A stretch of 50,147 bases of DNA from Planctomycetaceae bacterium (GTDB lineage: Bacteria > Planctomycetota > Planctomycetia > Pirellulales > PALSA-1355). Position numbers and translations under genes: made by a program. The stretch covers positions 1 through 50,147 of the forward strand of contig PLYM01000260.1 in the NCBI GenBank assembly GCA_003153375.1, read 5' to 3'. The notes beneath the pieces were generated by a model. It did not search any database. It saw only the letters and a list, made by a program, of their open reading frames with translations, and was not told where the DNA came from. Shown here one piece after another: positions 41,620-50,087 of this stretch (the stretch's first letter is position 1; every line of letters begins with the position of its first letter).

Positions 41620-42966
41620 TTACCATTTCAACACCCGGCCCACCAGCATCGCGTCGCTCAACCCCGGCGGTGACCAGCCCCGGCTATCCAGGGCGTGGGG
41701 GCTGTTGTCGCCCAGCAAGCAGTATTCGCCCGGGGCCAGTTCAAATTGAGTCGCGGCCGTGCCACGGGGGCCGTCCGTGTAGAAAACATCTCGCCAAACC
41801 TGCAAATCGCGCACCTCGACCTGGGCTCCCTGGGCGCCAATCGCCAGCGGTTCATCCCGCGACGGCGTTTCTCCGCTGGAAAACACAGCCGAAGGCGTGG
41901 ACGGTTGATAGTCGAACTCCACCAGCAAACTGCCATTGAGCGCTAACCGCGCGCACTGGTCGACGACGAACAGCTCGACCGTTGCCATTCGGCTAAATGG
42001 CTCGAAACCTGCCTCGATCAATTGGGTCCGATGCCCGTTGTGGTCCAGATCGCCCTCACCGGTCTCAACGTCCACGCGGACCAGAAACTCGTCGGTTTGC
42101 GAGCGGGCTCGCAGCCAAACCGCTCCATTCCCGCTGGCCTGAATCTGGCAGCGCAGCGCGACGTCGGTCACCGGATTCAACGTGCGCGATTCGTCTTGGT
42201 CGTAGGCACTCTCGTCCATGATCAGCCCCCCTTGCGCACCGCCTGCGAACCGCTGCTGATGGCGGTAGACCAGCCAGTCGACCGGTGTGTTGCGGGGCCG
42301 CCGAGCGGGTCGATCGCGGCGGGGTCTCTCTTTCTCTTTCTCGTTGTGTACATAACCGTCCGCCGTCGGCGACCATGGCTGGCCTTGCGGCGGTTGCCAA
42401 CGCGGGTCGCCCGCCGGGCTGTCGTAAACCAGCACGGCCATCGATCGGCAAGTGGCCAAATCCTTGGTCGCGATCGTGCCGTCGACCACGAGCTCTCCGG
42501 CGCGGATTTGCAGTTTCTCTCCCGGCAAGCCCACCACCCGCTTCACGCACAGCGTGCGCGCATCGTCGGGGCAGCGGAACACGACCGGCTCCCAGCGCCG
42601 CGGCGCGCGCCAATAAAATGCCGAGCGGTCAATCAGCACGCGATCGCCGCGCAGATCCTGCCCGGCTTCGACGTCGTTCTCCGTGCCGCAATTCGGGCAA
42701 ATGGCCGCCGCTCCCGGCGAGGGCAACGACTCCAGCCCACAGTTAAAAGTGCGCTGGCAGCCCGAGCATTGCCACTGGCGATGCGGTCCCAACAGTGCCG
42801 GCGCCATCGATCCGCTGGCCACGATCACCGGCGCGAGCAAGCCCTCGACCAGCCAGGTATCGACCAACAGCACCAGAACGCCGCAACCAACGACCCATCG
42901 CAACAGCCGCCGCAAGGCGCGGCTGCCCAACGTCGCGCGCGACCGGTTTGGCTCGGGGCACATCAT
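41620..42966 (-). CDS. Divergent signal peptidase I paralogue, Lys replaced by Arg
   Basis: 448 residues, shorter than the other two. A membrane helix (residues ~25-45) leads to VASGSMAPALLG with Ser53, a Cys cluster (CSGC at 67-70, CPNC at 90-93), and then GDRVLIDRSAFYW, where Arg114 (codon CGC at 42627-42625) stands in place of the general-base Lys. The family sequence PRRWEPVVFRCP, an insert (residues ~215-400 with VELFVVD, LALNGSLLVEF) and GDNSPHALDSRGW follow. The insert ends with the shared VEVRDLQVWRDVFY block. First of three paralogues in transcription order, 41 bases after lepA. Its activity is doubtful; the fold is clear. Confidence 0.82.
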   Translation of the reverse strand: MMCPEPNRSRATLGSRALRRLLRWVVGCGVLVLLVDTWLVEGLLAPVIVASGSMAPALLGPHRQWQCSGCQRTFNCGLESLPSPGAAAICPNCGTENDVEAGQDLRGDRVLIDRSAFYWRAPRRWEPVVFRCPDDARTLCVKRVVGLPGEKLQIRAGELVVDGTIATKDLATCRSMAVLVYDSPAGDPRWQPPQGQPWSPTADGYVHNEKEKERPRRDRPARRPRNTPVDWLVYRHQQRFAGGAQGGLIMDESAYDQDESRTLNPVTDVALRCQIQASGNGAVWLRARSQTDEFLVRVDVETGEGDLDHNGHRTQLIEAGFEPFSRMATVELFVVDQCARLALNGSLLVEFDYQPSTPSAVFSSGETPSRDEPLAIGAQGAQVEVRDLQVWRDVFYTDGPRGTAATQFELAPGEYCLLGDNSPHALDSRGWSPPGLSDAMLVGRVLKW

Positions 42967-43007
42967 AAGAGCGCTGGGGATCGAGTCGGATTAGCGCCGG
43001 GCCGCGA

Positions 43008-44819
43008 CTACTTTTCGGCGCCGGTGTCGAGCACGGCCAGAAACGCCTTTTGCGGAATGTCGACGCTGCCAATCGACTTCATCCGCTTCTTGCCTTCCTT
43101 TTGCTTGGCCCACAGCTTGCGCTTGCGGGTAATGTCGCCGCCGTAACATTTGGCAGTGACGTTTTTGCGCATGGCCGAGATCGTCTCGCGGGCAATGATA
43201 CGGGTGCCGATCGCGGCTTGCAGCGCGATTTCGAACATGTGCCGGTCGATCTCGGTGCGCAACTTCTTGACGATCGCCCGGCCGCGGCGGTCGGCATCGC
43301 GGCGATCGCAGATGATGCTCAGGGCATCGACCCGCTTGCTGCCGACCAGGATGTCCATGCGCACCAGGTCGGCCTCGAAATAGCCGATCAACTCATAGTC
43401 CATCGTGCCATAGCCGCGGGTCACGCTCTTGAGCTTGTCGTGCATGTCGTAGATCACGTCGGCCAGCGGCAAGTTGAAGGTCAACATGGCCCGCGTCGGC
43501 GACAGATACTCGGTGCGGACGTACACTCCGCGACGATCCGTACACAACTGCATCACCGGACCGATCGACTCGGTGGGCAGCACGAAGTTCACCTTCACGA
43601 TCGGCTGGCGAAACTGCTCGATCTGCCCCGATTCGGGCACCTTCTGCGGATTGTGAATGTGCAGCGTCTCGCCTGTCGTGGTCAGAATCTCGTAGGTCAC
43701 ATTCGGCGCCGTTTGCACCAGGTCGAGATCCGCCTCGCCCTCGAGCCGCTGCTGAATGATCTCCATGTGCAGCAAGCCCAGGAACCCGCAACGGAAGCCG
43801 AAGCCCAGCGCGTCGCTGGTTTCGGGTTCGAACTCGAAGCTGGGATCGTTGATGCTCAGCTTGGTGAGCGCGTCGCGCAATTCCTCGAAGTCCTGACCGT
43901 CCGACGGATAGAGTCCGCAGTAAACCATCCGCTGCGGCACGCGATAGCCTTCGAGCGCCTCGGCGCCGTTCTCGCCGGCGACGGTCACGGTGTCGCCGAC
44001 GTGTACCTGGCCCAGGGACTTGATGTTGCAGATCAAATAACCCACCTGGCCGGCCTGCAATTCGGTACACGAGCGGCGTCGCGGCACGAACTGCCCCAGC
44101 TCGATGACCTCGTGCGTGGTGCCCACGCGAATGAAGCGAATCTTCTGGCCTTTGCGCACCGTGCCATTCATCACGCGCACATAGGTGATCGCGCCGCGAA
44201 ACTCGTCGTAGTGGCTGTCGAACACCATCGCTTGCAGCGGCGCATCGGGGTCGCCGTCGGGCGCGGGCACGCGCTCGACAATCGCCCGCAGCAACTCGTC
44301 GGCTCCCACGCCGGTCTTGCCGCTGCACCGCAGCACTTCGTCGGGATTGATCGCCAGTACCGATTCCATTTCGGCGATCACTTCCTCCGGCCGGGCGTGA
44401 CGCAGATCGACCTTGTTCAGCACCGGCACGACGGCCAGGTTGTGTTCCATCGCCGCGTACGCATTGGCCACGGTCTGGGCTTCGACCCCTTGAAAGGCGT
44501 CGACCAGCAGCACGGCCCCCTCGCAACAAGCCAGGCTGCGCGAAACTTCATATTGAAAATCGACGTGCCCGGGCGTGTCGATCAAGTTCAGTTCGTATTC
44601 ATCGCCGTCGTAGGTATAGCGCATGGCCACGGCGCGGGCCTTGATCGTGATGCCGCGGGCCCGTTCCAGGTCCATGTCGTCGAGCGTCTGCTCGCGCATC
44701 TCGCGCTTGTCGAGCGTGCCGGTTTTTTCCAACAGCCGATCGGCCAACGTGCTTTTGCCGTGGTCGATGTGGGCAATGATGGAGAAGTTGCGAATGTGCT
44801 TGCAGTCGATCTTGGCCAT
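43008..44819 (-). CDS. lepA: Elongation factor 4 (back-translocating GTPase)
   Basis: 603 residues, the normal length for LepA. The start ATG 44819 gives MAKIDCKHIRNFSIIAHIDHGKSTLADRLLE with the P-loop AHIDHGKST. RGITIKA (switch I), DTPGHVDF (G3), NKVD (G4) and SGKTGVG (G5) follow, then domains II and III and the LepA-specific C-terminus with YGGDITRKRKLWAKQKEGKKRMK. It back-translocates stalled ribosomes. It lies 37 bases after the ROK kinase gene and 41 before the first lepB paralogue; lepA-lepB is a common bacterial operon, here expanded. Confidence 0.96.
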   Translation of the reverse strand: MAKIDCKHIRNFSIIAHIDHGKSTLADRLLEKTGTLDKREMREQTLDDMDLERARGITIKARAVAMRYTYDGDEYELNLIDTPGHVDFQYEVSRSLACCEGAVLLVDAFQGVEAQTVANAYAAMEHNLAVVPVLNKVDLRHARPEEVIAEMESVLAINPDEVLRCSGKTGVGADELLRAIVERVPAPDGDPDAPLQAMVFDSHYDEFRGAITYVRVMNGTVRKGQKIRFIRVGTTHEVIELGQFVPRRRSCTELQAGQVGYLICNIKSLGQVHVGDTVTVAGENGAEALEGYRVPQRMVYCGLYPSDGQDFEELRDALTKLSINDPSFEFEPETSDALGFGFRCGFLGLLHMEIIQQRLEGEADLDLVQTAPNVTYEILTTTGETLHIHNPQKVPESGQIEQFRQPIVKVNFVLPTESIGPVMQLCTDRRGVYVRTEYLSPTRAMLTFNLPLADVIYDMHDKLKSVTRGYGTMDYELIGYFEADLVRMDILVGSKRVDALSIICDRRDADRRGRAIVKKLRTEIDRHMFEIALQAAIGTRIIARETISAMRKNVTAKCYGGDITRKRKLWAKQKEGKKRMKSIGSVDIPQKAFLAVLDTGAEK

Positions 44820-44856
44820 AAAAGAGCAATTCACGCCGCCTACGTGCGCGGCGAAC

Positions 44857-45894
44857 TCAAGTTTTTTGAAGTAAATAGGCCCGGCGGGCCAAACCCGCGG
44901 CTCCGATGAATCCGGCGTCGCCGCCGAGCGAGGCATAATCGATCGCGGTCCGCTGGGCCAAAAACGGAAACGCCCGCCGCCCGACTTCTTCCTTGACGCG
45001 CTCCAAAAACCTTCGCCCGGTCGCGGTGGTGTGCTGACCAAACGTCATCGCGCCGCCGATCACCACGCCCTGTGGATCAATGGCGTGCATGGCCGACGTG
45101 ATGCCGATTCCCAAGTACCGCGCCGTATCCAACACGATCTCCAAAGCCAACGCGTCGCCGCGCTCGGCCTCTTCGTCGATCATCAGGGCCGTCAACTCTT
45201 CGCAGGCGGCGGTTCGATCGGCCAGCGAACTGGGCCGCCCGCCGCGCAGCACCTCGTGCGTGCGCTTCACCACCGACGAGGCGCTGGCATAGGCTTCCAG
45301 GTGGCCCGTCTTGCCGCAGGAGCAAAGCCGGGCGTTGTCGTTGCAATCGATGATCATGTGTCCCAGCTCCGAACCCGCGCTGTTCTCACCTTCGACCGAC
45401 AGGTCGCCGATGATAATGCCGCCCCCGACGCCCGTGCCCAGGGTGAACATCACCATGCTGTGCAACACCCTGCCGCTGCCGACCCAAAACTCGCCATAGG
45501 CAGCGGCGCCGGCATCGTTGCCAAACGTCACGCCAGCCCCCGTGGCCTGGCTGAGGGCGTCACGGATCGGAAAATTCCACCATCCGGGCAAATTGCCCGG
45601 TTCGAGCAGGATGCCCCGGGGTACGTCCATCGTGCCGGGCGTGCCCAAGCCGACCCGCGCGATCGCTCCCCATTCCAAACCGGCCTCGCTGACCACTTTG
45701 CGAACCGCCTCGCCCGCGCGGGCGACCGCCGCCTGAGGGCCTTTTTCCACCTGGGTGGCGATGTGCGTGGCGTTCAACGGCCGACCCAGATCGTCGACCA
45801 CGCCAATCTTGATATTCGTTCCCCCGACGTCCACGCCAACGAAGAAGGGGGGGCATGCCTCAGCTAACGGAACAAACTGCCGCGAGTCAGCCAT
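44857..45894 (-). CDS. ROK family sugar kinase (glucokinase-like)
   Basis: 345 residues from ATG 45894. The ATP loop VGVDVGGTNIKIGVVDD opens the fold, GNDAGAAAYGEFW and TLGTGVGGGII follow, and the ROK signature region has GHMIIDC...CSCGKTGHLEAYAS. ROK zinc sites normally read CxCGxxGC; here the last Cys is His198 (with Cys191 and Cys193 kept), so zinc could still bind through His. The active-site His is GHM. ROK glucokinases phosphorylate glucose or related sugars in the cytoplasm, which fits an organism with a glycogen cluster. The substrate is inferred. First gene of the long minus-strand run. Confidence 0.88.
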   Translation of the reverse strand: MADSRQFVPLAEACPPFFVGVDVGGTNIKIGVVDDLGRPLNATHIATQVEKGPQAAVARAGEAVRKVVSEAGLEWGAIARVGLGTPGTMDVPRGILLEPGNLPGWWNFPIRDALSQATGAGVTFGNDAGAAAYGEFWVGSGRVLHSMVMFTLGTGVGGGIIIGDLSVEGENSAGSELGHMIIDCNDNARLCSCGKTGHLEAYASASSVVKRTHEVLRGGRPSSLADRTAACEELTALMIDEEAERGDALALEIVLDTARYLGIGITSAMHAIDPQGVVIGGAMTFGQHTTATGRRFLERVKEEVGRRAFPFLAQRTAIDYASLGGDAGFIGAAGLARRAYLLQKT

Positions 45895-46021
45895 TGCATG
45901 CGCGTGTGGCAAGGAAGGAGGACAAGCTCGTCGGAACCGGACGACAACCAGGGGAAGTATAAGGGGTTACGCCCGGGCCGACAATGCGGACCGGGCGCGT
46001 GAATTCAAAACGTAAGGCATT

Positions 46022-46063
46022 GGCCGCAGGCGACTTGCGACCTGTGGCCGCGAACCTGCGGCC
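46022..46063. repeat. Overlapping inverted repeats
   Basis: GGCCGCAGG (46022-46030) can pair with CCTGTGGCC (46041-46049, one G-U) or with CCTGCGGCC (46055-46063, perfect). It lies directly after the stop of the small zinc-ribbon gene on the minus strand, so it may act as its terminator, without a clear T tract. Confidence 0.4.
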
Positions 46064-46069
46064 CGGCCG

Positions 46070-46207
46070 CTACTTCTTGGGCCGATTGCGCAGCACCTGA
46101 TGGCAGCGGCGGCAACGCTTCACTTGCGGGCTGAGCAGCTTGCCACATTTCGCGCAGCGGCGCGCCTTAAGCTTCTGTACGAATGCACTATGGGGGCGGG
46201 TTCTCAT
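46070..46207 (-). CDS. Small basic zinc-ribbon protein
   Basis: 45 residues from ATG 46207 (the frame is open further upstream, but the family-like part starts here). It is strongly basic and carries CAKCGKLLSPQVKRCRRC, two CxxC pairs about 13 residues apart that fit a single zinc ribbon, as in ribosomal protein L40e-like folds. GAGAAGAG sits about 8 bases before the ATG on this strand. A role in nucleic-acid or ribosome binding is inferred from composition. It is 175 bases upstream of the ROK kinase gene and could be in the same run. Confidence 0.6.
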   Translation of the reverse strand: MRTRPHSAFVQKLKARRCAKCGKLLSPQVKRCRRCHQVLRNRPKK

Positions 46208-46486
46208 CGCAGGACTCTTCTCGGAAAGTTGACCAGAAGCGCGGCTCATGCCGCGTATATGACAAGGGGTTGCGTCAAGATAACAGGTCGACCAAAGCGT
46301 GTCTATCGAGACCCCTTGGAGTCCGCGGAGCCGGCAGCGAAAAACGGCGGAAAAAGGCGTCTCCAAGGCCCAGTGCTACCTCGCTCGCCGTGGGACCGTT
46401 AAGATGGCCGTTGCGCCTCCGGGCGAGCCGGCGGCCCCGAGAGGCAAGAAAACCCCCACCCGGGCTTCAGTTCGAGGAACACCCGC

Positions 46487-47158
46487 ATGATCGAGCAGAT
46501 TCCATTCGGCACGGACAGTTTCGCCGAAAACCCCGAGCCGCGAGTCCCTTGCGTGCTGCTGCTCGACGTTTCCAGCTCGATGTCCGGTGAGCGGATCAGC
46601 GAGCTGAATGCGGGACTGGGTGTCTATAAGGAAGAGTTGATCAGCGACAGCCTCGCCGCCAAGCGGGTCGAGGTGGCTGTCGTGACCTTTGGCGGTGAAG
46701 TCACGACGCAGGTCGACTTCACCACGGCCGCCAACTTCAGCCCGCCCACCCTCGAACCCCATGGCGACACGCCGATGGGCGCGGCGATCAATCGGGCCAT
46801 CGAGATGGTCACGGATCGCAAAGTGACCTATCGCTCCAACGGCATCGCCTTTTACCGACCGTGGATCTTTCTGATCACCGACGGCGCGCCGACCGACGAC
46901 TGGCAAACCGCCGCCGAGCGCGTCAAGCAAGGCGAGAAGAGCAAGTCGTTCTCTTTCTTCGCCGTCGGCGTCGACGGATCCGATTTTGGCGTGCTGGGCA
47001 AGATCGCCACCCGCGAACCGCTCAAGCTCAAGGGACTGCGTTTCCGCGATCTGTTCCAATGGCTCTCCAATTCGCAGCAGTCGGTGTCGCGCTCCACGCC
47101 CGGCGACGACGTTCCGCTGAGCAACCCCACGTCGCCCGAAGGTTGGGCCTCGGTGTAG
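46487..47158 (+). CDS. TerY-like vWA domain protein
   Basis: 223 residues. One von Willebrand A domain with an intact metal-ion site: DVSSSMS (Asp27, Ser29, Ser31), GDTPMGAAI (Thr) and [10 protein letters not shown] (Asp). [18 protein letters not shown] and the C-terminal [15 protein letters not shown] match the TerY/YegL group. vWA domains bind protein partners with Mg2+. It is first of three genes; the PP2C phosphatase starts 14 bases on and the kinase overlaps that, giving the vWA-PP2C-kinase set known as the TerY-P triad. Partner binding inferred. Confidence 0.88.
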   Translation: MIEQIPFGTDSFAENPEPRVPCVLLLDVSSSMSGERISELNAGLGVYKEELISDSLAAKRVEVAVVTFGGEVTTQVDFTTAANFSPPTLEPHGDTPMGAAINRAIEMVTDRKVTYRSNGIAFYRPWIFLITDGAPTDDWQTAAERVKQGEKSKSFSFFAVGVDGSDFGVLGKIATREPLKLKGLRFRDLFQWLSNSQQSVSRSTPGDDVPLSNPTSPEGWASV

Positions 47159-47172
47159 AGCACCCTCTCGCG

Positions 47173-47931
47173 ATGTGGAAAACCGTCTACCAGAGCGTGC
47201 AGGGAACCTCGCACCAGCGCAGCGGGCAAGTCTGCCAGGATAGCTGCGCGGTGCGCGAGATTTCCCTGGCCGACGAGACCGTGTTGGTCTTGGCCTGTTC
47301 CGACGGCGCGGGCAGTGCCGAGTTCTCCGATGCTGGCTCGCGACTGGCGGTCGACACGCTGATCGATCGCGTGGCCCAGTCTCTGCACGCGTCGCAGCGC
47401 CTGAACCGCATTTCCGGCGAACAAGCACTCGCTTGGGCCAGCCAGGTGCACGATGCGCTGTTGGCGGAAGCCCAAGCGCGGCAAATCGACGCCCGGCAAT
47501 TGGCTTGCACGCTCTTGTTTGCCGTGTTGGGCCGCGCGGGCGCGGTGTTCGGCCAGATCGGCGACGGGGCGATGGTGGTTTGGCAGGACGACGCGTATCA
47601 AAACGTGTTCTGGCCCCAGTCGGGCGAGTACGTCAACACGACCAATTTCATTACGGGCCCCAAGTTCGCCTCCTGTTTCGAATTCACCTGGCGCGATGTG
47701 CCGGTCGATGAGGTGGCGTTATTCACCGATGGTTTGCAAATGCTAGGGCTCAACTTTCGCGAGCGGTTGGCGCATGGTCCGTTCTTCGCGCCGATGTTCG
47801 AGCGGCTCAGGCAGCAAACCGGGCCCGACGAACTGACCGGTCCGCTGCGTGCCTTTCTCGAATCGCCCGGGTTGGCCGAGCGGACCGACGACGACAAGAC
47901 CCTGGTCTTGGCGACCCGCAGAACAAGCTGA
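47173..47931 (+). CDS. PP2C-family protein phosphatase of TerY-P triad
   Basis: 252 residues from ATG 47173; the larger open frame overlaps the vWA gene and has no similarity there. The PPM fold is recognisable from ACSDGAGSAEFSDAGSRLAV (metal-binding Asp, residue ~44), GRAGAVFGQIGDGAMVVWQ, VALFTDGLQML and a final DDDKTLVLA. These Asp residues bind the catalytic metals. It would remove phosphate from Ser/Thr, probably from the kinase encoded next, as in E. coli YegK. The stop TGA overlaps the kinase ATG by one base, so translation is coupled. Confidence 0.87.
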   Translation: MWKTVYQSVQGTSHQRSGQVCQDSCAVREISLADETVLVLACSDGAGSAEFSDAGSRLAVDTLIDRVAQSLHASQRLNRISGEQALAWASQVHDALLAEAQARQIDARQLACTLLFAVLGRAGAVFGQIGDGAMVVWQDDAYQNVFWPQSGEYVNTTNFITGPKFASCFEFTWRDVPVDEVALFTDGLQMLGLNFRERLAHGPFFAPMFERLRQQTGPDELTGPLRAFLESPGLAERTDDDKTLVLATRRTS

Positions 47932-49928
47932 TGGCGCACTACTACGACGCACACGGCCGCCTGATTGCCTTGGGCAAAGAGTTGGGTTCCGGAGGCGAGG
48001 GGGCGGTCTTCGAGGTCGGCGACGATCCGCGGCTGGCGGCCAAGATTTATCATCGGCCGCTCGATGCCGCGAAAGCCGACAAGCTGCGCGCGATGGCCGC
48101 GCTGGCCTCGCCCGAGCTGACAGCGTTTGCCTCCTGGCCGCTGGCCGTGCTGCACAACGGACAGCCGAACGTGGTCTCCGGCATCGTGCTGCCGCGCGTT
48201 AAGGATCATGACGAGATTCACAAGCTCTACAGCCCCGCGCAGCGCAAGTTCGAGTATCCCGACAAGGATTGGGCGTTCCTGGTCCACGCGGCCATGAATT
48301 GCGCGGCGGCCTTCGACGCCATCCACGGCCAGTCGCACGTCATCGGCGACGTCAACCAGGGCAACGTGCTGGTCTCGCCGCGCGGCACCGTGTTCCTGAT
48401 CGACTGCGATAGTTTTCAGGTTCACGCCGACGGGCGGCTCTTCCTCTGCGACGTCGGCGTGCCGCAGTACACGCCGCCGGAGTTGCAAGGTCAGGGCTTC
48501 CGTGGGCTGGCACGCACGGTGAACCAAGACCGTTTCGGTCTGGCCGTGTTGATCTTTCATCTGCTGTTCATGGGCCGACATCCGTTCGCCGGACGTTTTG
48601 CCGGGCCCGGCGATATGCCCATCGAACAGGCGATCGCCGAATATCGCTACGCTTTCAGTGGCGACGCCGCCGCGCTTTACATGGCGCCGCCGCCGCAGAC
48701 CCTGCCGATCGACCAGATCGCGCCGCAGGTCGCTGGGCTGTTCGAGCGGGCCTTCGATCGCGGCTCGGAGCATCCGGATGCCCGGCCGACGGCCGAAGAA
48801 TGGCATAACGTGCTCTCTGGCATGCTCAAGCAATTGCAGGCTTGCCAGGTCGATCGTGGACACAAGTTCGCCGCCGGGCTGACGGCCTGCCCCTGGTGTC
48901 GCTTGATGACCGACGGGGCACCGAACTTCTTCTTGTCGGTGACTTTCCGCGCCACGACGCCCGAGGTGCTCAACGTCACTTCGGCCATCGCCACGCTGTG
49001 GACCGCGATCGAGCGCGTGCCGGCGCCGCGCGATCGGGCATTGCCGCCGGCCCCGCAGGCCGCCTTGCACATCGTCGCCACGCCGCCGCCGCCGGCCGTC
49101 GAGTCGGCGCAATCGCTTTCGACCATGGTTCGCTACGTGGCCCTGACCGGTCTGCTGAGCATGCCGCTGATGTTCTTCGTTCCCGAGTCGGGCTACCTGA
49201 GCGTGCCGATCTTTGGCGTGTTCGCCGTCTGGTGGCTGGGGCTGTTTCTCACCTCGGGGCATCGGCCGGAGCGCAATCGCCGCCGCCGCGTGCTGCGCAG
49301 CCGTCGCGCGCAATTGAAGCAACTGCAACTCGGCTGGCACAACGCCGCGTCGCTGGCCGACACCGAATTCAAACTGGCCCGCAAGGACCTGGCCACGGCC
49401 CGCGAGCAGATTGGCCACCTCAAGGGTTTGTACGAGACCGAGCTGCGGCGGCTGTCGCGCGACGTCGCCCAGCGGCAACTGAAGGCCTTCTTGCAGAGCA
49501 AGTTCATCTGCAACTACAAGATCGACGGCATCAGCGCCGGCCGCCAGGCCACGTTGGCCTCCTATGGCATCGAGACCGCCTACGACGTCGAATACAACCG
49601 CGTGCTCAGCATTCCGGGAATGGGGCCGGCCATGACGAACACGCTGTGCGCGTGGCGCAGCCAGATCGAACGCCAATTCACGCTCAACGCCGCGCAGGGC
49701 ATACCCTCCGCCGAGCGCCAGGCGCTGCTGTTTCAGTATGCTCAATTGCGGCAGCAACTCGAATTCAAGCTGCGCCACGGACCCGACCGCTTGCGCGAGA
49801 TCGACGGCCGTCTCGACCAGACCCTCGCGCAGATGTCACCTCAGATCGCCACCGCCCACATCGCCACGGCCCAAGCCTTCGCTGACCTGGCGGTCATGGG
49901 CACGATCAAGCACCTCGACACGAAGTGA
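47931..49928 (+). CDS. Membrane-anchored protein kinase with HhH domain (YegI-like)
   Basis: 665 residues. Kinase domain in the N-terminal ~300: loop GSGGEGAVF, Lys38 in AAKIY, catalytic-loop GDVNQGN with Asp140 and Asn145, and DCD (Asp158-Asp160) in place of DFG, the pattern seen in YegI relatives. A Cys pair (CPWC, about residue 320), Pro-rich linker, two hydrophobic segments (about 398-440), a basic coiled region, and a helix-hairpin-helix domain (IDGISAGRQATLASYGI ... IPGMGPAMTN, about 530-575) follow. It completes a TerY-P triad. HhH domains often bind DNA; together with the kinase it may couple signalling to DNA or RNA handling. Substrate unknown. Confidence 0.88.
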   Translation: MAHYYDAHGRLIALGKELGSGGEGAVFEVGDDPRLAAKIYHRPLDAAKADKLRAMAALASPELTAFASWPLAVLHNGQPNVVSGIVLPRVKDHDEIHKLYSPAQRKFEYPDKDWAFLVHAAMNCAAAFDAIHGQSHVIGDVNQGNVLVSPRGTVFLIDCDSFQVHADGRLFLCDVGVPQYTPPELQGQGFRGLARTVNQDRFGLAVLIFHLLFMGRHPFAGRFAGPGDMPIEQAIAEYRYAFSGDAAALYMAPPPQTLPIDQIAPQVAGLFERAFDRGSEHPDARPTAEEWHNVLSGMLKQLQACQVDRGHKFAAGLTACPWCRLMTDGAPNFFLSVTFRATTPEVLNVTSAIATLWTAIERVPAPRDRALPPAPQAALHIVATPPPPAVESAQSLSTMVRYVALTGLLSMPLMFFVPESGYLSVPIFGVFAVWWLGLFLTSGHRPERNRRRRVLRSRRAQLKQLQLGWHNAASLADTEFKLARKDLATAREQIGHLKGLYETELRRLSRDVAQRQLKAFLQSKFICNYKIDGISAGRQATLASYGIETAYDVEYNRVLSIPGMGPAMTNTLCAWRSQIERQFTLNAAQGIPSAERQALLFQYAQLRQQLEFKLRHGPDRLREIDGRLDQTLAQMSPQIATAHIATAQAFADLAVMGTIKHLDTK

Positions 49929-50087
49929 GACGCTCTCGTCACTAGCCCGCAGCGCGAGCAGGGGAGGGGAGCCATCGATCAAGATATTCCGCGACGAGCG
50001 AGTAGAATGACCAATGCCCCTTGCTAGAGCTGCGGCCTAGTGTAGTGGGCTCGTGTCGGGATGGACCCTCGCCTGCAAGCTCGGCGG

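Noticed and set aside
43050-44909. A 619-codon plus-strand open frame opposite lepA
   Set aside because: lepA is unambiguous with all GTPase motifs; the plus frame is His/Ala/Gly-rich without motifs.
47598-49778. A 726-codon minus-strand open frame opposite the kinase gene
   Set aside because: Antisense shadow; the kinase, coupled to the phosphatase by TGATG, is well supported.
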